Shown in pieces: positions 4,927 through 8,205 of a stretch of 8,205 nt of DNA. This DNA is from Thermoplasmata archaeon. GTDB taxonomy: Archaea > Thermoplasmatota > Thermoplasmata > Sysuiplasmatales > Sysuiplasmataceae. Position 1 is the first letter of the stretch, and each line of letters starts with the position of its first letter. Position numbers and translations under genes: made by a program. The notes beneath the pieces are model-generated. The model was given only the letters and a program-made list of their open reading frames with translations. It searched no databases and was not told the origin of the DNA. The stretch spans positions 1 to 8,205 of the forward strand of contig JAKAPY010000072.1 of assembly GCA_021811925.1 (NCBI GenBank), written 5' to 3'.

Positions 4927-5885
4927 CTCATCCTCTTCTTTGTGTCTACAGTCCTGGCGGCTGCCATTGCAATCTTCTCCGCCGAAAGACCGTACTTGGC
5001 AAGCAGCTCACCCGCTTCCCCGGATTCACCGAATGTGTCCATTGTCCCGATCTTTGTCACAGGAACAGGATAGTGTGCTGCAACCGCGGAACACACCGCG
5101 TCCCCCAGCCCGTTTATAATGTTGTGCTCTTCAACCGTGACAATTGCACCGGTGTCCCTTGCGCACCTGTCCACCATGCCGTTGTCAAGTGGTTTTATCG
5201 TGCTCATGTTGACCACCGAAGCGCTTATTCCTTCTGTTTCAAGCTGCTTTGCAGCCGCAAGGCAGGCTTGGACAAGCTGCCCGCAGCCTATGAGCGTCAC
5301 GTCGGCGCCCTCCCTGAGCATCGATGCCCGGCCTATGGCGAAATCACTTCCTTCATCGGAGATGGGAGGCACATCTGCCCGTCCGAATCTCATGTACGCT
5401 GGCCCGTTGAAAGATGCAAGTGCGTGCGTCGCCTGATAGGTCTCACGCGCATCTGCCGGGACGACCACCGTCATATTTGGCAGGCCACGCATCAGTCCGA
5501 CATCCTCGAGCATCTGGTGCGTCGCGCCGTCCGGACCGACTGAAAGTCCTGCATGGCTCGCCACGATCTTGACATTTGTTTTCGGATATGCGATCGACTG
5601 CCTGATCTGGTTGTATGTCAGCCCCGTGAGGAAGACCGCAAATGAGGATGCAAAAACAAGCTTGCCGGCCATTGCAAGTCCCGCTGCGGTCGTAATCATG
5701 TTTGCTTCGGAGACACCGCAGTTGAAGAAGCGCTCAGGGTATGCTTTGCCGAATTCAACAGTGCGTGTCGATACGGACAGGTCGGCGTCGAGAACGACGA
5801 TGTTCCTGTTCTTCGAGCCGAGCTCGACAAGAGCCCTCCCGTATTCCTTGCGCTGGCTTTCCATCTTGACCGCCGCCGGACTCAT
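4923..5885 (-). CDS. transketolase, C-terminal subunit
   Basis: A 320-residue protein matching the pyrimidine-binding and C-terminal domains of transketolase, encoded separately from the N-terminal half as in many archaea. The two chains should assemble into a TPP-dependent enzyme that moves two-carbon units between pentose, tetrose and heptose phosphates. Glu60 in NCGVSEANM is the Glu that activates the TPP aminopyrimidine ring. SHAGLSVGPDGATHQMLED (110-128) is the conserved active-site block. A C-terminal domain follows from about 190 (DVTLIGCG at 195-202, GTMDTFGESG at 280-289). The ATG at 5885 shares one base with the TAA of the N-half (TAATG), with AGGGAG about nine bases upstream, so the subunits should be made in step. 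A paired dehydrogenase E1-beta or a DXS half was considered, but the adjacent N-half and the transaldolase favour transketolase. Confidence 0.92.
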   Translation of the reverse strand: MSPAAVKMESQRKEYGRALVELGSKNRNIVVLDADLSVSTRTVEFGKAYPERFFNCGVSEANMITTAAGLAMAGKLVFASSFAVFLTGLTYNQIRQSIAYPKTNVKIVASHAGLSVGPDGATHQMLEDVGLMRGLPNMTVVVPADARETYQATHALASFNGPAYMRFGRADVPPISDEGSDFAIGRASMLREGADVTLIGCGQLVQACLAAAKQLETEGISASVVNMSTIKPLDNGMVDRCARDTGAIVTVEEHNIINGLGDAVCSAVAAHYPVPVTKIGTMDTFGESGEAGELLAKYGLSAEKIAMAAARTVDTKKRMR

Positions 5886-6760
5886 TAACTCCCGCTCCCT
5901 GCTTCAAGTTCAGCAAGCGCCTTGACAGTCTCTTCCTTGTTAGGTGCCTTGCCATGGAATGCAACGTTGTTCTCCATGAAAGATACTCCCTTTCCCTTGA
6001 CTGTATTGGCAATTATGGCTGTCGGCTTTCCCTTAACCTTGAGTGATGTTTCGTATGCTTCGACAATCTGCTTCATGCTGTGCCCATCAATGACAACTAC
6101 GTTCCAGCCGAATGCCCGCCATTTCTCTTCCAGAGGACTTGTGTCAAGGATATCCTTTGTGAAACCGTCGTTCTGTATACCGTTTCTGTCCACGTAGATG
6201 GTAATGTTGTCAAGCTTGCGGAATGCGGCAAACATGGCAGCCTCCCAGGTTTGTCCCTCGTCGTTTTCCCCATCGCTGAGCAATGCCACGATTCTCTGGC
6301 TTCTGCCATCGAGCCTGTATGAAAGTGCAAAACCGTTCGCGATCGAAAGTCCCTGGCCTAGTGACCCCGTTGAAACCTCGACACCCGGGACATCAGTGTG
6401 CGCATGTCCCTGTATCCTGCTGCCCATCTTTCGCAGAGTCATCAGTTCCTCCTTCGAGAAGTAGCCTGCTTCGGCCAAGACGGAATAATAGCCAGGAGCG
6501 GCGTGACCCTTGCTGAGTATGAATATGTCGCGTCCGTCCCATTTAGGGTTCTGCGGGTCGTGCTTCAGCAGCCTGAAATAAAGGGCGGTCAGAATATCGG
6601 CGGAGGAAAGCGATCCGCCTGGGTGGCCGGAGCCTGCCGCATTTGTCACCCTTATGATATCCTTCCTGACCTCTCGGGCAATTCTTTCCAGCTCCTCATA
6701 AGTCCTGTTCCTGGGGAGGGGTTCGAACAAGGAATTCCACACCTGATTTGTTGCGAACAT
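5885..6760 (-). CDS. transketolase, N-terminal (TPP-binding) subunit
   Basis: A 291-residue protein corresponding to the TPP diphosphate-binding half of transketolase. The blocks appear in family order: NAAGSGHPGGSLSSAD (40-54), SKGHAAPGYY (83-92), GHAHTDVPGVEVSTGSLGQG (118-137), the Mg-TPP motif SDGENDEGQTWEA (162-174) completed by DRNGIQNDG (191-199), and TVKGKG (253-258). The motif begins with Ser rather than the more common Gly (GDGE), a mild variant. It leads the operon with the C-half, transaldolase and a small membrane protein. The start is uncertain. An ATG at 6760 and a GTG at 6766 are in frame, but the best TATA-like box (about 6768-6775) is too close and would start the transcript inside the gene near 6746. 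In-frame GTG 6742 or TTG 6730 would fit that better and shorten the N-terminus, whose conserved part begins near EELERIAREVRK (22-33). Confidence 0.9.
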   Translation of the reverse strand: MFATNQVWNSLFEPLPRNRTYEELERIAREVRKDIIRVTNAAGSGHPGGSLSSADILTALYFRLLKHDPQNPKWDGRDIFILSKGHAAPGYYSVLAEAGYFSKEELMTLRKMGSRIQGHAHTDVPGVEVSTGSLGQGLSIANGFALSYRLDGRSQRIVALLSDGENDEGQTWEAAMFAAFRKLDNITIYVDRNGIQNDGFTKDILDTSPLEEKWRAFGWNVVVIDGHSMKQIVEAYETSLKVKGKPTAIIANTVKGKGVSFMENNVAFHGKAPNKEETVKALAELEAGSGS

Positions 6761-6766
6761 ATACAC

Positions 6767-6785
6767 GTATTTAATCTTTTTAAGA
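6767..6785 (-). promoter_or_regulatory. TATA region of the transketolase-transaldolase operon
   Basis: On the minus strand this contains GATTAAATAC (6776-6767) preceded by CTTAAAAAG (6784-6776), the only TATA-like sequences in the 74-base gap after purN. Either is closer to the ATG at 6760 than the 25-27 bases expected for a leaderless start, so promoter and start codon must be judged together. Confidence 0.5.
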
Positions 6786-6786
6786 A

Positions 6787-6796
6787 GTTGGCCAAC
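6787..6796. promoter_or_regulatory. palindrome upstream of the transketolase TATA region
   Basis: GTTGGCCAAC is a perfect ten-base palindrome immediately upstream (in the gene's sense) of the TATA-like sequences, where archaeal activators or BRE-proximal regulators often bind. No regulator gene adjoins it. A ten-base palindrome can arise by chance, so the call is weak. Confidence 0.3.
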
Positions 6797-6805
6797 CTGG
6801 GCAAC

Positions 6806-6810
6806 AAAAA
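6806..6810 (-). terminator. T-run terminator of the pcna-purN operon
   Basis: In the mRNA sense, GGCAGCAGTTTTTG follows the purN stop by about 25 bases. A run of five T after a GC-rich stretch is the usual intrinsic termination signal in archaea. It separates purN from the transketolase promoter region. Confidence 0.4.
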
Positions 6811-6834
6811 CTGCTGCCTCCGGCCGATCAGCTA

Positions 6835-7434
6835 TCAGGTTCCATTGAAGACAGCCTTGCCCTCGAGCACGAGCCTGATTGCCTCCGGGTATGCCTTCAG
6901 CTCCACATCGTGCACCCTTTCGGCGAGATCCCTGACAGTATCTCCTTTCTTCACAGGGACTGACGCCTGCAGAATGACCGGACCTGTGTCAATGCCCTCG
7001 GTGACAAAGTGCACACTGCAACCGCTCTGTTGTGCACCGCTCTTCAGTACCGCTTCATGGACCCTGTCACCGTACATTCCTCTGCCCCCGAAGGAGGGGA
7101 GCAGTGCCGGGTGCGTGTTGAGAATTCTCCCGGTGAAATGCCTGACAGTCCGCGCATCAAGTATCCTGAGATATCCCGCAAGGCAGATAAGGTCGGGCGA
7201 AAGCGACACGAGCATCTCGTACAGCATCTCGTCGTACTGCTTCTGCCCCGATTTTCTGAAGTCAAGCGCAATCGCCTCTATTCCATGCCTGGACGCCCTG
7301 GTCAGCGCGTAGGCGTCCGGTCTGCTAGAAATCACGGCGGCTATTGTGGCATCAAGCTCTCCCCTGTCTATCGACCCGATTATTGCCTGCAGGGTTGTTC
7401 CATTTCCGGACACCAGCACACAAAGTCTGTGCAT
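6835..7434 (-). CDS. purN: phosphoribosylglycinamide formyltransferase, folate-dependent
   Basis: A 199-residue cytoplasmic enzyme of normal PurN length (E. coli about 212). It transfers the formyl group of 10-formyltetrahydrofolate (or an archaeal folate-type carrier) to GAR, the third step of purine synthesis. VLVSGNGTTLQ (6-16) is the GAR phosphate-binding loop (SGNGSNLQ in E. coli). The catalytic triad is present: Asn106 and His108 in LNTHPALLPSF, and Asp149 in EGIDTGPV, corresponding to Asn106, His108 and Asp144 in E. coli. The GYLRIL segment (87-92) also matches the family. The ATG at 7434 follows the pcna stop by nine bases. An AGGAG lies only two bases before it, so translation is probably coupled to pcna. 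A T-run follows the stop. The enzyme assignment is firm; the folate carrier cannot be read. Confidence 0.93.
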   Translation of the reverse strand: MHRLCVLVSGNGTTLQAIIGSIDRGELDATIAAVISSRPDAYALTRASRHGIEAIALDFRKSGQKQYDEMLYEMLVSLSPDLICLAGYLRILDARTVRHFTGRILNTHPALLPSFGGRGMYGDRVHEAVLKSGAQQSGCSVHFVTEGIDTGPVILQASVPVKKGDTVRDLAERVHDVELKAYPEAIRLVLEGKAVFNGT

Positions 7435-7443
7435 GGCTCCTGC

Positions 7444-8178
7444 TCAGCTCTCGACCCGGGGTGCCAGAAGGTATCTGACATGTCCGTTTCCGTTGGCTAT
7501 ATCGAACTCAAGCTTCACAGGGTAGTTGTTCCCCAGGTTCAGCCTGACTTCGCTGCCGCTTGAAATTGCCTTGGCCATATTTGAGAAGTAATCCAGGGGG
7601 AAGAGGCTCCTCACCTTTCCCTTTGCCTCGAGCGAAATTAGCTTTTCCTTGGGAAGCCTGTAGTCCACCGAATCCGAATCTCCCTCCGAACTCATTTCAA
7701 AGGAGCTTTCGTCTGCCACAAGAGCAATATGATCAGAAACGCTCTCCGACGCCTTTATGCCGTAGTTGAGTTCCTCCGCCTTGAGCTTCATGGCAGTGGG
7801 CAGTTCAATGTTTGGCACCTTGGGGTCGGACATTCCTGCAGTGTCGACAAGGCTCATGCGCCTGGTCACATCCCCTATCTTCATTACGAGCTGGTTTTTG
7901 TCCTCATTGTGCTCTATCTTGATTACATCACCCGAGTGCGCCAGCTTCAGTATTTCCTTGAGCTTTTCTATATCTATACCAAGCTCCGTCTCCTCTCCTT
8001 CGTAGCTTTCGAACGCATCCTTTCCGAGCGTCAGCTCTATCATCGCTACGTGCGCAGGGTCCACCGCCTTGAGCGATATGCCGTCTGCATCCACATTGAA
8101 CTTGGCTTCATCCACTAGCGTGGAAACGACATCAACAATCTGTTTGAGGATGTCTGCTTTTGCGCTGGCTTTCAACAT
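7444..8178 (-). CDS. pcn: DNA polymerase sliding clamp (PCNA)
   Basis: A 244-residue archaeal PCNA, standard length. It forms a trimeric ring around DNA that tethers the replicative polymerase, FEN1, ligase and other PIP-box proteins. The two repeated clamp domains are clear: domain 1 includes DGISLKAVDPAHVAMIEL (32-49), with the conserved DPAHVAM block near the PIP-binding pocket. The interdomain connecting loop is around 113-128 and ends in DPKVPNIELP. Domain 2 ends in LEFDIANGNGHVRYLLAPR (223-241), the usual LLAPR-type C-terminus. A single copy of this kind suggests a homotrimer, though other copies could exist outside the window. The ATG at 8178 has GGAG (8188-8185) six bases upstream. 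An apparent stop codon of a preceding gene touches the ATG, so pcn is probably inside an operon that enters from the right and continues into purN. Confidence 0.95.
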   Translation of the reverse strand: MLKASAKADILKQIVDVVSTLVDEAKFNVDADGISLKAVDPAHVAMIELTLGKDAFESYEGEETELGIDIEKLKEILKLAHSGDVIKIEHNEDKNQLVMKIGDVTRRMSLVDTAGMSDPKVPNIELPTAMKLKAEELNYGIKASESVSDHIALVADESSFEMSSEGDSDSVDYRLPKEKLISLEAKGKVRSLFPLDYFSNMAKAISSGSEVRLNLGNNYPVKLEFDIANGNGHVRYLLAPRVES

Positions 8179-8205
8179 TTAGAACTCCGGATCGGTGTAA
8201 AAGGC
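8179..8205 (-). CDS. possible 3' end of an upstream gene in the pcn operon
   Basis: Read on the minus strand from the right edge, nine codons give AFYTDPEF followed by TAA, and the stop lies directly against the pcn ATG with no gap. This matches the tight gene packing elsewhere in the window, and the ribosome site of pcn (GGAG) would sit inside this coding end. With only eight residues no family can be named, and the frame may be chance. Confidence 0.3.
   Translation of the reverse strand, partial: AFYTDPEF

Noticed and set aside
4475..5119. 214-codon open frame on the plus strand
   Set aside because: It is antisense to transaldolase and the end of the transketolase C-half, and Ser/Thr/Pro-rich low-complexity translation suggests a shadow.
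4824..5543. 239-codon open frame on the plus strand
   Set aside because: It is antisense to the transketolase C-half and the transaldolase start; the product is rich in Cys, His and Arg with no motif, typical of a shadow frame in GC-rich DNA.
4923..6760. Frameshifted or broken transketolase
   Set aside because: Two adjoining reading frames could suggest a frameshift, but the split falls between domains, has a proper ribosome site and TAATG overlap, and split transketolases are normal in archaea.
6398..7312. 304-codon open frame on the plus strand across the transketolase N-half and purN
   Set aside because: It lies antisense to two genes with intact catalytic motifs, spans their intergenic promoter and terminator, and its translation is Ser/Pro/Cys-rich with no domain I recognise.

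Overview
The window looks like a stretch of archaeal chromosome, most likely from a euryarchaeal lineage near Thermoplasmata. The evidence is a PCNA-type sliding clamp, a transketolase encoded as two separate genes, a short TalC-type transaldolase (most archaea lack one, but Thermoplasma relatives carry it), and A/T-rich TATA-like boxes in front of several genes, at least one placed for a nearly leaderless transcript. The lineage is inference; domain Archaea is fairly secure. Base composition is moderately GC-rich by eye, AGG is a common Arg codon, and no gene stands out as foreign. I see no tRNA, rRNA, CRISPR array, insertion sequence or att site.

Layout. (1) Positions 1-488, minus strand: the 5' part of a protein resembling the R2/ferritin-like di-iron superfamily, with an ExxH motif and a nearby cysteine cluster; it runs off the left edge. 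(2) 489-664: a divergent promoter region. (3) 665-2184, plus strand: two crotonase-fold genes overlapping by one base. The first keeps both hydratase glutamates; the second has lost both and carries a PaaG/isomerase-type Asp. (4) 2317-3948, plus strand: a PadR-family repressor followed 33 bases later by an NRAMP (MntH) metal transporter. A perfect 7-3-7 inverted repeat and a second imperfect dyad sit in the promoter. (5) 3949-4042: convergent intergenic region with a run of short inverted repeats. (6) 6760 down to 4043, minus strand: a tightly coupled operon of transketolase N-half, transketolase C-half, transaldolase and a small acidic tail-anchored protein, every junction overlapping by 1 or 4 bases. 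(7) 8178 down to 6835, minus strand: PCNA and phosphoribosylglycinamide formyltransferase (PurN), 9 bases apart, probably continuing an operon that begins right of the window.

How the genes fit together. The transketolase/transaldolase operon supplies the carbon-shuffling half of the non-oxidative pentose phosphate pathway, which makes ribose-5-phosphate and erythrose-4-phosphate. PurN uses the purine route fed by that ribose phosphate, and PCNA is the replication clamp, so the right half is nucleotide and replication housekeeping. The crotonase pair suggests oxidation of (unsaturated or cyclic) acyl-CoA substrates. The PadR-NRAMP pair suggests regulated import of Mn(II) or Fe(II).

There is no gene-free stretch longer than about 180 bases. 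The least explained items are the tail-anchored protein, the PadR/NRAMP control region, the cysteine-bearing di-iron-like protein and the hairpin cluster. I found no convincing wholly new multi-gene system.
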